Assembly (NCBI RefSeq): GCF_900110555.1
Contig: NZ_FOEE01000003.1
Location: 186,001-250,000 of the forward strand
Reading direction: 5' to 3'
Origin: Trujillonella endophytica
GTDB lineage: Bacteria > Actinomycetota > Actinomycetes > Mycobacteriales > Geodermatophilaceae
Length of the DNA: 64,000 bases
Every line of letters starts with the position of its first letter. Within the stretch, counting starts at the first letter, position 1. Below are positions 41,567 through 53,297 of this stretch, one piece after another. Made by a program: the position numbers and the translations under genes. The notes beneath the pieces are model-generated. The model saw nothing but the letters and a program-made list of their open reading frames with translations, did no database searches and was not told the origin of the DNA.

Positions 41567-42522
41567 CAGGCGCGCTGCTGCGCGACGTCCCATGCGTCGC
41601 GCACGATGCCGGCCAGGTCCGTGTGCCGCGGGGCCCAGCCGAGGTCGGCGCGGATGCGGTCGCTGGCGGCCACCAGTTGCGCCGGGTCCCCGGCCCGCCG
41701 CTGACCGACCTCCACCGGCACCGGGTGTCCGGTGACCTCGCGGACGGCGTCGACGACCTGCTGCACCGAGAAGCCCGTGCCGTTGCCCAGGTTGTAGATG
41801 CGGTGCTCACCCGGCTGCGGGGCGGTCAGCGCCAGCAGGTGGGCGTCGGAGAGGTCCTGCACGTGGATGTAGTCCCGGATGCAGGTGCCGTCGGGCGTCG
41901 GGTAGTCCTCGCCGTAGACGGTGATCGCCGCGCGCTGCCCCGCCGCCACCTGCAGGGCGATCGGGATGAGGTGCGTCTCGGTGGTGTGCCGCTCGCCGAG
42001 GCCGTACGCCGCGCCCGCGACGTTGAAGTAGCGCAGGCTGACCGCTGCGACGTCGTGGGCGGCGGCGTAGGAGGTGAGCATCGCGTCGACGGCGAGCTTC
42101 GTGGCGCCGTAGGTGTTCGTCGGCCGGGTCGGCGCGTCCTCGCGGATCGGCACCTGCTCGGGCTCGCCGTAGGTCGCCGCGGTGGAGGAGAAGACGATCC
42201 GGCGGCAGTCGACCGCACGCATCGCCTCCAGCAGCGCGAGCGAGCCGCCGACGTTGGTCTCCCAGTAGACCTCCGGCTTCACCTGCGACTCGCCGACGAG
42301 GCTCTTGGCGGCGAAGTGCAGCACCGCCTCGGGGCGGACCTCGGCGAGCACGGGAGCCGACTCCTGCAGCGAGGCCCGCACGAGGCGCGCGCCCTCGACG
42401 ACGGCGTCGGCGTGGCCGGTGGACAGGTCGTCGAGCACGGTCACCTCGTGCCCGGCCTCCACCAGCGCGGCCGTGACTACGCTGCCGATGTAGCCGGCGC
42501 CGCCGGCGACCAGAACGCGCAT
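41566..42522 (-). CDS. galE: UDP-glucose 4-epimerase
   Basis: 318-residue short-chain dehydrogenase-fold sugar epimerase. GGAGYIG NAD loop (7-13), catalytic FSSTAATYG with YGATK (Tyr138, Lys142), and [37 protein letters not shown] typical of GalE. Provides UDP-galactose for cell-wall or exopolysaccharide sugars. ATG 42522 follows TAGGGT by six bases (leaderless). Divergent from the aminotransferase gene. Confidence 0.94.
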   Translation of the reverse strand: MRVLVAGGAGYIGSVVTAALVEAGHEVTVLDDLSTGHADAVVEGARLVRASLQESAPVLAEVRPEAVLHFAAKSLVGESQVKPEVYWETNVGGSLALLEAMRAVDCRRIVFSSTAATYGEPEQVPIREDAPTRPTNTYGATKLAVDAMLTSYAAAHDVAAVSLRYFNVAGAAYGLGERHTTETHLIPIALQVAAGQRAAITVYGEDYPTPDGTCIRDYIHVQDLSDAHLLALTAPQPGEHRIYNLGNGTGFSVQQVVDAVREVTGHPVPVEVGQRRAGDPAQLVAASDRIRADLGWAPRHTDLAGIVRDAWDVAQQRA

Positions 42523-42528
42523 GGGCCC

Positions 42529-42534
42529 ACCCTA
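42529..42534 (-). promoter_or_regulatory. -10 element, leaderless galE
   Basis: TAGGGT on the minus strand, six bases (GGGCCC) before ATG. Confidence 0.5.
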
Positions 42535-42538
42535 GGGA

Positions 42539-42583
42539 GGGCGGACCGGAACCACCCGCTCGGGAGCCGTCCGCCCGTTCCGG
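42539..42583 (+). promoter_or_regulatory. Interleaved inverted repeats in the galE/aminotransferase gap
   Basis: GGGCGGAC (42539-42546) pairs with GTCCGCCC (42569-42576), while CCGGAAC (42546-42552) pairs with GTTCCGG (42577-42583). The two stems cross, so they are either alternatives or a pseudoknot in the aminotransferase leader, or two overlapping operators. Confidence 0.4.
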
Positions 42584-42612
42584 GAGCGGTGGCGCAGAGG
42601 AGGACGGACGAC

Positions 42613-45441
<2,829 letters not shown>

Positions 45442-45452
45442 CGGGCCGGCCC

Positions 45453-45458
45453 CAGACT
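45453..45458 (+). promoter_or_regulatory. Possible -10 element of yihY
   Basis: CAGACT seven bases before GTG 45466, as for folD. Confidence 0.35.
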
Positions 45459-45465
45459 GGGGCCG

Positions 45466-46467
45466 GTGAGCGCGACCCGTACCCACCCCGAGGCAGGCGC
45501 CCCGCCGGCCGCGCCGGAGCGGCCCGGGTGGGGCGATCGGACGTGGCAGCGGGGTGAGCGCGCCGTCGGGGCGCTGCGCGCCCGCTGGCGCTGGTTCGAC
45601 CATCTGGCCCGCGCCGGGGGGCGGTACCAGCGCCACCAGGGCGACCTGCTGGCCGCGGGCGTCACCTACTTCACGTTCCTCGGGCTCTTCCCGGTGCTCC
45701 TCCTGGCCGCCTCGGTCATCGGGCTGGTGCTCGCCGGCGACGCCCTCCTGCAGCGCGAGCTCTACGACGCGATCGGCGAGGCCTTCCCCGGGGCGACCGG
45801 CGAGGGCATCGTCGACGAGCTGCGGGGCGCCGTCGGTGTGGCCGGCGTCGTCGGCGTCATCGGCCTGGTCGGGTTCGTCTACGCGGGGCTGCGCGCCATG
45901 GACAAGCTGCGGATCGGCATGGAGCAGATCTGGAAGGGCCGCGTCGACGAGCCGGAGTTCTGGCGGGACAACCTGCAGGACCTGCTGGCGCTCGTCCTGC
46001 TCGGCGCGGTCGCCCTGCTCAGCCTCGCCCTGACCGGCGTCGCGACGCTGGCCTCCACCTGGACGCTGGACCTCCTCGGCCTCGGGGACGTCGGCGGGCT
46101 GGCGCTGCTGACCACCGTCGTCGGCCTGCTGCTGGCCTTCCTCACCGACGTGGTCGTCTTCCTGTGGCTGCTGAAGGTCGTCCCGAGGACGACGCACCGG
46201 CTCCCGGCGCTGCTGCCCGGAGCGCTGTTCGGCGCCGCCGGCTTCGAGGTCATGAAGCTGCTGGGCAGCTTCTACCTCTCGCTGATCGACGAGAGCGTGA
46301 CGGCGTCCGCGCTGGGGGGTGCCGTCGGCATCCTGGTCTGGATCAACATCGTGTTCCGCTTCGCCTTCTTCACGGCCGCGTGGACGGCGACGCTCCCTCC
46401 GGCGGCCCCGGCTCGGGAGGACCGCCCGGCGGAGCCGCTGCTGGAGGAGGACCCGCCGTCCGGATGA
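45466..46467 (+). CDS. YihY/BrkB-family integral membrane protein
   Basis: 333 residues with six helices in the YihY/UPF0761 pattern: LLAAGVTYFTFLGLFPVLLLAAS, GVVGVIGLVGFVYAGLRAMDKLRIGMEQIW, TDVVVFLWLLKVVPRTTHRLPALLPGALFGAAGFEVMK and an end WINIVFRFAFFTAAW. Once called ribonuclease BN in error; function uncertain. In M. tuberculosis a YihY protein also lies after trpS. Its last 98 bases overlap the antisense 3' end of dacB. Confidence 0.88.
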   Translation: MSATRTHPEAGAPPAAPERPGWGDRTWQRGERAVGALRARWRWFDHLARAGGRYQRHQGDLLAAGVTYFTFLGLFPVLLLAASVIGLVLAGDALLQRELYDAIGEAFPGATGEGIVDELRGAVGVAGVVGVIGLVGFVYAGLRAMDKLRIGMEQIWKGRVDEPEFWRDNLQDLLALVLLGAVALLSLALTGVATLASTWTLDLLGLGDVGGLALLTTVVGLLLAFLTDVVVFLWLLKVVPRTTHRLPALLPGALFGAAGFEVMKLLGSFYLSLIDESVTASALGGAVGILVWINIVFRFAFFTAAWTATLPPAAPAREDRPAEPLLEEDPPSG

Positions 46468-47668
46468 CCGCGCGCCGCCGGCCGACGACCGTCGCGACGA
46501 CGACGCCCGCGGCGGCCACCGCCAGCGCGACCCCCACGGCGAGGGTGGTGGAGCCCGGGCCGTCGTCGCCGTCGTCCGTCCGGGCGGGGCGGGCGTCCGC
46601 CGGGGGCGGGGGCGCGGCGGACGTCGGATCGGGCGCGGCCGGCTCCTCGGCGCCGGAGTCCACGAGCCGGCCCACCCCGCCGGTGGCCGGGTCGGTGGCG
46701 AAGCCCCAGTCGAGCAGCAGGCCGGCCTGGTCGGCCGCGCGCAGCGGCACGTTCTCCGTGTCCATGACGCTGACCACCAGGCGGCGGCCGCCCCGCTCCG
46801 CGGCGGTGACGAACGTGTGCCGCGCGGCGTCGGTGAAACCCGTCTTGCCTCCCAGGGTGCCGAGGTAGCCGGCGAGGGGGTTCTGGTTCTGGATCTGGTA
46901 GCCGGGGGACCGGCCCTCCACCGGCGGCATCTGCGCGGTCGGCGTGGCGAGGACGGCGGCCGTGCCCGGATCGGCGACCAGACGGCGGAACACCAGGGCC
47001 AGGTCGTAGGGGGACGACGACTGGCCGGCGACGTCCAGCCCCGACGGCGTCCCCGCGACCGTGTCGAACGCGCCGATCTCCTCGGCCGTGGCGTTCATCG
47101 CGGCCAGCGTGGCGTCGATCCCGCCGGCCGCCCGGGCGAGGGCGTTGGCCGCGTCGTTGCCCGACTGCAGGACCAGGGCGAGGAACAGCAGCGACACGGG
47201 GTACCGGCCGCCGGCGACCAGCCCGACCCGGCTGCCCTCGACCTGCTCGTCCTCGACGGTCCCCTCGACCACCTGCGCCGGGTCCAGCCGCGGGGCGAGC
47301 GTGAGCAGCGTCAGCGTCTTCAGCGTGCTCGCGGGGTAGTAGCGGCCGTGCGGGTCCCGGGCGGCGAGCACCTCGCCGGAGAGCGCGTCGGCGACGAGCC
47401 AGCCGCGGGCCGCGATGCCCTCGGGCAGCGGCGGGGTGCCGTCGGCGACCACGAGCCCGCGGGTGTCCAGGCCCTCCCCGCCGACCGTGCCGCCGTTCGG
47501 CGCGCTGCCCTGCGGCGGCCGCCCGGGGTAGGGGGCCGTCGGGGTGGGCGCGCCGCGGTCGACCGTCGGCCGCGCCGGCTCGGCCAGCCCGGGCCCGGCG
47601 CCGCCGATCAGCACCACCGCCAGGGCGAGCACCGCCCCGGCCAGCCGCCGTCCCGCGCCCGTCCGCAC
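46370..47668 (-). CDS. dacB: D-alanyl-D-alanine carboxypeptidase (S11, DacB-like)
   Basis: 432 residues. Signal peptide (about 1-29), then a penicillin-binding domain with SxxK (Ser114 and Lys117, PASTLKTLT), SGN (LQSGNDAANAL) and KTG (LGGKTGFT); near the C-terminus a Pro-rich linker, one transmembrane helix and a basic tail anchor it. Trims pentapeptides of peptidoglycan. GTG 47668 lies eight bases after TAGCGT (leaderless) and starts at a clean signal peptide; the frame continues upstream without support. The 3' end runs 98 bases into yihY. Confidence 0.92.
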   Translation of the reverse strand: MRTGAGRRLAGAVLALAVVLIGGAGPGLAEPARPTVDRGAPTPTAPYPGRPPQGSAPNGGTVGGEGLDTRGLVVADGTPPLPEGIAARGWLVADALSGEVLAARDPHGRYYPASTLKTLTLLTLAPRLDPAQVVEGTVEDEQVEGSRVGLVAGGRYPVSLLFLALVLQSGNDAANALARAAGGIDATLAAMNATAEEIGAFDTVAGTPSGLDVAGQSSSPYDLALVFRRLVADPGTAAVLATPTAQMPPVEGRSPGYQIQNQNPLAGYLGTLGGKTGFTDAARHTFVTAAERGGRRLVVSVMDTENVPLRAADQAGLLLDWGFATDPATGGVGRLVDSGAEEPAAPDPTSAAPPPPADARPARTDDGDDGPGSTTLAVGVALAVAAAGVVVATVVGRRRAVIRTAGPPPAAAPPGGPPEPGPPEGASPSTRP

Positions 47669-47676
47669 GAGTTCCG

Positions 47677-47682
47677 ACGCTA
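47677..47682 (-). promoter_or_regulatory. -10 element, leaderless dacB
   Basis: TAGCGT on the minus strand, eight bases before GTG. Confidence 0.5.
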
Positions 47683-47794
47683 GTGCCCCGCCCGTCCGGG
47701 GAGCGCGGGTGACCTGGCCCACGACCGGGTGGGCCGTAGGCAACGATCGCGTCTCTATCCGCCGCCGGGCCGCGGGAGGGGGTGTACCCGCGAG

Positions 47795-47800
47795 TAGCTT
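47795..47800 (+). promoter_or_regulatory. -10 element of the nucleoside transporter operon
   Basis: TAGCTT; transcription would start near 47807 and give a leader of about 110 bases. Confidence 0.45.
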
Positions 47801-47809
47801 CTCCCGCAT

Positions 47810-47882
47810 TGCCGCCAGCGGCCGACCCGGGACACCACCGGGCGGGGCCGGTGGCGGCAGGCGAGCCCATCGGGCCGGCTCG
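47810..47882 (+). ncRNA. Structured 5' leader upstream of the nucleoside-binding protein gene
   Basis: Stem TGCCGCCA (47810-47817)/TGGCGGCA (47852-47859) encloses a CCCGG/CCGGG hairpin (47826-47842). A second domain CGAGCC/GGCTCG (47862-47867 with 47877-47882) follows before the ribosome site. Nested helices in a defined leader of a purine/nucleoside transporter suggest a cis-regulatory RNA; I match it to no known class. Confidence 0.4.
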
Positions 47883-47919
47883 GCGACACCGGGCCGCCCT
47901 CGAGCAGAGGAGACACGTC

Positions 47920-48996
47920 GTGCGCGGAGCGCGGATGGGGAAGACAGGCCTCCGGGCCACGGCGCTGCTGCTGGCCGGCAGCCTGGCGCTGGTCGGTTGT
48001 GCCAGTGACGACGACGGCGGGGACGACGGCGGCAACGGCGGCGGCGACGGCGAGCTCAGGATCGGCCTCGCCTACGACGCCGTCGGGCGCGGTGACCGGT
48101 CGTTCAACGACTCGGCCTATGCCGGCGCCCAGGCCGCCGTCGACCAGCTCGGCGGTGAGGTCCAGGAGTTCACCCCGAACGAGGACGGCTCCGACCGTGC
48201 CGAGGGTCTGGCCAACCTGGCCGAGCAGGGCTACAACCCGGTGATCGCCGTGGGCTTCGCCTACGACGAGACCATCGCCGAGGTGGCCGCGGACTTCCCG
48301 GACACCACCTTCGCGCAGGTCGACGGCGCCAACGAGCTCCCCGACGGGACCAGCAAGGGCGACAACGTCACCGGCCTCCTCTTCGCCGAGGAGGAGGGGT
48401 CCTTCCTCGCCGGCGTCGCGGCTGCGCTGAAGTCGCCGACCGGGCACATCGGCTTCATCGGTGGCGTCGAGAGCCCGCTGATCCAGAAGTTCGAGGCCGG
48501 CTACGTCGCCGGGGCGACCGCGGTCAACCCAGCCATCCGGATCGACGTGCAGTACATCAGCCCCGCCGGTGACTTCTCCGGGTTCAACGCCCCGGACCGC
48601 GCCGAGGACCTGGCCGACGTCATGTACGGCGACGGCGCGGAGGTCGTCTTCCACGCGGCCGGCGGGTCGGGCACCGGCGTCTTCGCGGCGGCGGTCACGG
48701 CCGGGAAGCTCGCCATCGGCGTGGACTCCGACCAGTACAACACCGTCGACGACGAGGCCCAGAAGGCCGTGATCATGACGTCGATGCTCAAGCGCGTGGA
48801 CAACGCGGTGGAGGCGTTCATCACCGAGTTCGAGGCCGGTGACGTCCAGGGCGGGACCGACGTCCTCAACGACCTGTCGACGGAGGGCATCGCCCTGTCC
48901 ACCACCGGTGGGCAGATCGACGACATCCAGACCCAGATCGCGGACTACACCCAGCAGATCGTCGACGGCGAGATCGAGATCCCGACGACGCCCTGA
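47920..48996 (+). CDS. BMP-family nucleoside-binding lipoprotein
   Basis: Extracytoplasmic binding protein of a nucleoside ABC importer, 358 residues. Signal ALLLAGSLALVGC with lipid-attachment Cys27, an acidic Gly-rich linker, then the BMP/PnrA fold: LRIGLAYDAVGRGDRSFNDSAYAG-like start, NVTGLLFAEEEGSFLAGVAAAL, HIGFIGGVESPLIQKFEAGYVAG, FHAAGGSGTGVF and AIGVDSDQ. GTG 47920 has GAGGAG at seven bases; ATG 47935 would still leave a full signal. A hairpin separates it from the ATPase gene. Confidence 0.93.
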   Translation: MRGARMGKTGLRATALLLAGSLALVGCASDDDGGDDGGNGGGDGELRIGLAYDAVGRGDRSFNDSAYAGAQAAVDQLGGEVQEFTPNEDGSDRAEGLANLAEQGYNPVIAVGFAYDETIAEVAADFPDTTFAQVDGANELPDGTSKGDNVTGLLFAEEEGSFLAGVAAALKSPTGHIGFIGGVESPLIQKFEAGYVAGATAVNPAIRIDVQYISPAGDFSGFNAPDRAEDLADVMYGDGAEVVFHAAGGSGTGVFAAAVTAGKLAIGVDSDQYNTVDDEAQKAVIMTSMLKRVDNAVEAFITEFEAGDVQGGTDVLNDLSTEGIALSTTGGQIDDIQTQIADYTQQIVDGEIEIPTTP

Positions 48997-49030
48997 TCCA
49001 GGGGCGCCGAGGCACGGCACCAGCACGGAC

Positions 49031-49065
49031 GGCGGGCCCGGGGGAGCACATGCCCCGGGCCCGCC
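49031..49065 (+). terminator. Hairpin between binding-protein and ATPase genes
   Basis: 13-bp perfect stem 49031-49043/49053-49065 with a 9-base loop. Probably a partial terminator allowing more binding protein than membrane components. No gene seen between 49066 and 49237. Confidence 0.7.
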
Positions 49066-49237
49066 GGCCTGTCCGGATCCGGCGCCTCCAGGCTGCATCG
49101 GCCGGACGGTGCGCCATCATGCGGCGGTGCCGGCCCCGACCGGCGTCACCGCTCTCGGGTGCCGTGGTGATCCCGCGGCTCCGGGACCACAATCGACCGG
49201 CCCGCACACCCGCGGGCCGCACTGAGGGAGAGAGCCC

Positions 49238-50812
49238 ATGGCCGCACCGGGTGGACCGCCGGCGCACGAGGGCGAGGGCGAGCGCAGTGCCGCCCCGGCC
49301 GTCGAGCTGCGGGGCATCACCAAGCGGTTCCCGGGTGTCGTCGCCAATCGCGACATCGAACTCCGGGTGCGCCGGGGCGAGGTGCACGCCATCGTGGGGG
49401 AGAACGGCGCCGGCAAGTCGACCCTGATGAAGACCCTCTACGGCGAGCACCGGCCGGACGAGGGACAGATCCTCGTCGACGGGCGCGAGGTCTCCTTCCG
49501 CAGCCCGTCGGACGCGATCGCCGCCGGCATCGGCATGGTCCACCAGCACTTCATGCTGGCCGACTACTTCACCGTGCTGGAGAACGTCGTCCTCGGCAGC
49601 GAGCCGACGCGCGGCGGACGGCTCGACCGCGCCGCGGCGCGGCGCCGGATCACGGAGATCTCCGAGCGCTACAACCTCGGCCTCGACCCCGACGCCCTCG
49701 TCGAGGACCTCGGGGTGGGCGACCGGCAGCGGGTCGAGATCGCCAAGGTGCTCTACCGCAACGCCCGGATCCTGATCCTGGACGAGCCGACGGCCGTCCT
49801 GGTGCCGCAGGAGGTCGACGAGCTGTTCGGCAACCTCGCCGAGCTCAAGCGCGAGGGGCTCACGGTCATCTTCATCAGCCACAAGCTCGACGAGGTCCGC
49901 CGCGTCGCCGACTCGATCACCGTCATCCGCCGGGGGACCACGGTCGGCTCGGCCGACCCGCGGACGACCAGCACCAGGCAGCTCGCCGAGATGATGGTCG
50001 GCAGCGAGCTGCCGACGCCGGAGACGCGGACCTCGACGGTCCGGGAGACCCCCGTGCTGACCCTCTCCTCGGTGACGGTGGCCGGTATCGGTGGGCGGGC
50101 CCCGGTGGAGGACGTGTCCCTCACCGTCCGCGAGGGCGAGGTCGTGGGCATCGCCGGGGTCGAGGGAAACGGCCAGGCCGAGCTCGTCGACGCGATCATG
50201 GGGCTGCGCCCGCTCTCCGGCGGAACCGTCTCGTTCCTGGGCGACGACATCACCACGTGGTCCACCCGGGCCCGGCGCGAGGCCGGCATCGGGTTCATCC
50301 CCGAGGACCGGCACCGCCAGGGCATGCTCCTCGAGGCCCCGCTGTGGGAGAACCGGGTCCTCGGTCACCAGACCCGTCCGCCGGCCGCGAAGGGCTGGTT
50401 CATCGACCGGCGGTCGGCGCGGGCGGACACCGAGCGGATCATGCAGCAGTACGACGTGCGCGCCCCCGGCCCGGACACCCTGGCCGTGGCCCTGTCCGGC
50501 GGCAACCAGCAGAAGTTGATCGTCGGCCGGGAGATGAGCGCCGGGCCCCGGCTGCTCGTCGCCGCCCACCCCACGCGCGGCGTCGACGTCGGCGCGCAGG
50601 CCGTGATCTGGGGCCTGCTGAAGGCGGCCCGCCGCGAGGGCCTGGGCATCGTGCTCATCTCGGCCGACCTGGACGAGCTGATCGGGCTGTCGGACTCCCT
50701 GCACGTCATGCTGCGCGGGCGGCTGGTGGCCAGGCTCGACCCGGACGGGGTGACGCCCGAGGACCTCGGGGGGTACATGACCGGGGCGCGCACCGCGGAG
50801 GACGCGGCGTGA
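49238..50812 (+). CDS. Nucleoside ABC transporter ATPase (two nucleotide-binding domains)
   Basis: 524 residues, RbsA/NupO-like fused ATPase. Domain 1 (about 20-245): Walker A GENGAGKST, Q-loop VHQHFMLADYFTVLENVVLG, signature VGDRQRVEIAKVLY, Walker B ILILDEPTA. Domain 2 (about 270-510): the degenerate P-loop GVEGNGQAELVDAI usual for this family, signature LSGGNQQKLIVGREM and Walker B LLVAAHPTRGVD. ATG 49238 has GAGGGAGAG upstream. Overlaps the first permease (GTGA). Confidence 0.94.
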   Translation: MAAPGGPPAHEGEGERSAAPAVELRGITKRFPGVVANRDIELRVRRGEVHAIVGENGAGKSTLMKTLYGEHRPDEGQILVDGREVSFRSPSDAIAAGIGMVHQHFMLADYFTVLENVVLGSEPTRGGRLDRAAARRRITEISERYNLGLDPDALVEDLGVGDRQRVEIAKVLYRNARILILDEPTAVLVPQEVDELFGNLAELKREGLTVIFISHKLDEVRRVADSITVIRRGTTVGSADPRTTSTRQLAEMMVGSELPTPETRTSTVRETPVLTLSSVTVAGIGGRAPVEDVSLTVREGEVVGIAGVEGNGQAELVDAIMGLRPLSGGTVSFLGDDITTWSTRARREAGIGFIPEDRHRQGMLLEAPLWENRVLGHQTRPPAAKGWFIDRRSARADTERIMQQYDVRAPGPDTLAVALSGGNQQKLIVGREMSAGPRLLVAAHPTRGVDVGAQAVIWGLLKAARREGLGIVLISADLDELIGLSDSLHVMLRGRLVARLDPDGVTPEDLGGYMTGARTAEDAA

Positions 50813-52026
50813 GCGGCCGGGTGGTCGCGACGCTGCGGCGGGTCGGCCTGTCCCTGCTCGGGCCCGCCATCGCGGTGGCCGTGGCGATGGCGATCTCGGC
50901 GGTCGTGATCGCGCTGATCGGGGAGGACCCGCTCGAGGCGCTGGAGGTCATGGTCGACCTGGGGGAGACGCCCAGGGCTGAGGTGCAGTCGATCGTCGTC
51001 ATCTTCAACCGGGCGATCCCGCTGTTCCTGTCCGGCCTCGCCGTGTCGATCGCCTTCCGGATGGGGCTGTTCAACATCGGCGTCGAGGGCCAGTACCGCC
51101 TCGCTACCCTGGTGGCCGCCGCGGCGGGCGCGGCCGTCGTCCTGCCGGCGCCGCTGCACGTGCTGTTCGTGATCGTCGTCGCGATGGCCGTCGGCGCCGG
51201 GTGGGCCGGGATCGCCGCCGTCCTCAAGGTCACCCGGGGCGTGAGCGAGGTGATCAGCTCGATCATGCTCAACGCGATCGCGCTGGGGCTGGCCGCGTAC
51301 CTGGTCGTCGGGCCCTTCCGCGGCAGCGCGGAGACGGCGTCGATCGTCTCGACGACGCCGCTGCCGGAGTCGGCGCACGTCCCGCCGCTGACGGGTCTGC
51401 TCACCGGGCTGGGACTGGCCGAGCCGCGGTCGGAACTCTTCGGGTTCCTGGTCATCGCCCTCGTGGTCGGGGTCCTCGTCGCCGTGCTGCTCGCGCGGAC
51501 GCGGTTCGGCTTCGACCTGCGGGCCACCGGCCTCTCCCCGTCGGCCGCGAGCGCGAGCGGGGTCAACGCCCGGACGATGACCGTCAAGGCGATGCTGCTG
51601 TCGGGCGCCGTCGCGGGCCTGGTCGGCCTCCCGCAGCTGCTCGGGTCGACGTACGTCTACAGCACCGAGTTCACGGCCGGGCTGGGCTTCACGGGGATCG
51701 CCGTCGCCCTGCTGGGGCGCAACAACCCGCTCGGCATCGCCGTCGCCGCGCTGCTGTTCGCGTTCCTCGACCGGGCGGCCCTGCCGCTGCAGTCCATCGA
51801 CATCCCGTCGTCGGTCGTCACGATCATCCAGGGCACGATCGTGCTCAGCGTCGTGATCGCCAACGAGGTCGCCCGCCGGCTGGCGCGCCGCTCGGCCGAG
51901 CGGGAGGCCGCGGCGGTCACGGGCGCACCCCCAGACCCCGGAAGCGGCAGTGCCCCGGGGAACGGACCGGACGGAACGCAGCGCGTCGGCGCGACGCTGC
52001 CGGAGACCACGGAGCCGCGGGCATGA
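50809..52026 (+). CDS. Nucleoside ABC transporter permease 1
   Basis: 405 residues, eight to ten helices of the BPD_transp_2 family: NRAIPLFLSGLAVSIAFRMGLFNIGVEGQ and LKVTRGVSEVISSIMLNAIAL are the conserved cores. Pairs with the next permease. A hydrophilic Pro/Gly tail (about 365-405) is cytoplasmic. GTG overlaps the ATPase stop; the stop overlaps the next ATG. Confidence 0.93.
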   Translation: MSGRVVATLRRVGLSLLGPAIAVAVAMAISAVVIALIGEDPLEALEVMVDLGETPRAEVQSIVVIFNRAIPLFLSGLAVSIAFRMGLFNIGVEGQYRLATLVAAAAGAAVVLPAPLHVLFVIVVAMAVGAGWAGIAAVLKVTRGVSEVISSIMLNAIALGLAAYLVVGPFRGSAETASIVSTTPLPESAHVPPLTGLLTGLGLAEPRSELFGFLVIALVVGVLVAVLLARTRFGFDLRATGLSPSAASASGVNARTMTVKAMLLSGAVAGLVGLPQLLGSTYVYSTEFTAGLGFTGIAVALLGRNNPLGIAVAALLFAFLDRAALPLQSIDIPSSVVTIIQGTIVLSVVIANEVARRLARRSAEREAAAVTGAPPDPGSGSAPGNGPDGTQRVGATLPETTEPRA

Positions 52027-53297
52027 CCGCCGTCCAGCTGACCAAGGGAGCGGGCACGCCGCCTCCCCGCTCCGCGATGGCGGAGCTGTTCCTCGGCGGC
52101 GGGCCGGCCCGCCGGGCCGCGTGGATGGCGCTGGGCCTGATGCTGCTCTTCAGCCTGGCCCGGGTCATCTCGGGTGAGGAGCGGCTGACCGCGGCGCCGA
52201 CGATCTCCCTCGCCCTGGGCCTTGCGGTGCCCATCGGGCTGGCGGCCCTCGGGGGGCTCTTCTCCGAGCGCGCGGGCGTGGTCAACATCGGGCTCGAGGG
52301 GATGATGATCCTCGGCACGTGGGGCGCCGGCTGGGCCGGCTACCAGTGGGGCTGGCAGGGCGCACTGGTGGGCGGGCTGGTCCTGGGCGCGGTCGGGGGG
52401 CTGCTGCACGCCGTCACGACGGTCACGTTCGGGGTCGACCACGTCGTCTCCGGCGTCGCGATCAACATCCTCGCCGCGGGCGTCGTCCGGTTCCTCTCGG
52501 AGCTGCTCTACGACGAGGACACCGGCGGCGGACCAGCACAGTCCCCGCCGATGAAGGGGGACGCGCCGGAGTTCACGGTCCCCCTGCTCTCCGAGGGGCT
52601 GCGGCACGTGGAGGAGCGCCACTGGTTCCTCGTCAGCGATGCCGCCGGCGTGCTGGGCGGCCTGGTGACCGACATCAGCTGGTTCACCGTCGGCGTCGTG
52701 CTCCTGATCCCGCTGTCGTTCTTCCTGCTGTGGCGGACCTCGTTCGGGCTGCGCCTGCGTTCGTGCGGCGAGAACCCCACCGCGGCCGACTCCCTCGGGG
52801 TGCCGGTCTACCGGTTCAAGTACATCGCGGTGGTGATCTCCGGTGCCCTGGCCGGGCTCGGCGGCGTGGCGCTGGTCTACTACGCCGACATCTACCGGGA
52901 GGGGCAGACCGACGGTCGCGGGTTCATCGGCCTCGCCGCGCTGATCTTCGGCAACTGGCGGCCGGGCGGCCTGGCGGCCGGCGCGGGCCTGTTCGGCTAC
53001 TCCGACGCCCTCTCGGTGCGCAGCGAGACCGCGGTGGTCGCGCTGCTGCTGGTGCTGGCGTTCCTCCTTCTGGGCGTCGCCGTCTACCAGGCGATCAGGC
53101 GGCAGCTGGTCCGGGCCGGGGTGGCGCTGGTCTTCGCCGCGATCGCGGTGACCGGCTACCTGACCATCGAGGAGCCCGACGGCAGCCTGCTGTCCTTCAC
53201 CCCGCACCTCATCACGCTGCTGGTGCTCTCGCTGGCCAGCCAGCGGTTGCAGATGCCCAAGGCCGACGGTCTGGTCTGGCGACGAGGGGAGAACTAG
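52023..53297 (+). CDS. Nucleoside ABC transporter permease 2
   Basis: 424 residues. Conserved core LAVPIGLAALGGLFSERAGVVNIGLEGMM and TVTFGVDHVVSGVAINILAAG, then RLRSCGENPTAADSLGVPVYRFKYIAVVISGALAGLGG. A long extracytoplasmic insert (about 160-205) and two extra C-terminal helices are visible. ATG overlaps permease 1. Its stop shares one base with the cdd start (TAGTG). Confidence 0.93.
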   Translation: MTAVQLTKGAGTPPPRSAMAELFLGGGPARRAAWMALGLMLLFSLARVISGEERLTAAPTISLALGLAVPIGLAALGGLFSERAGVVNIGLEGMMILGTWGAGWAGYQWGWQGALVGGLVLGAVGGLLHAVTTVTFGVDHVVSGVAINILAAGVVRFLSELLYDEDTGGGPAQSPPMKGDAPEFTVPLLSEGLRHVEERHWFLVSDAAGVLGGLVTDISWFTVGVVLLIPLSFFLLWRTSFGLRLRSCGENPTAADSLGVPVYRFKYIAVVISGALAGLGGVALVYYADIYREGQTDGRGFIGLAALIFGNWRPGGLAAGAGLFGYSDALSVRSETAVVALLLVLAFLLLGVAVYQAIRRQLVRAGVALVFAAIAVTGYLTIEEPDGSLLSFTPHLITLLVLSLASQRLQMPKADGLVWRRGEN

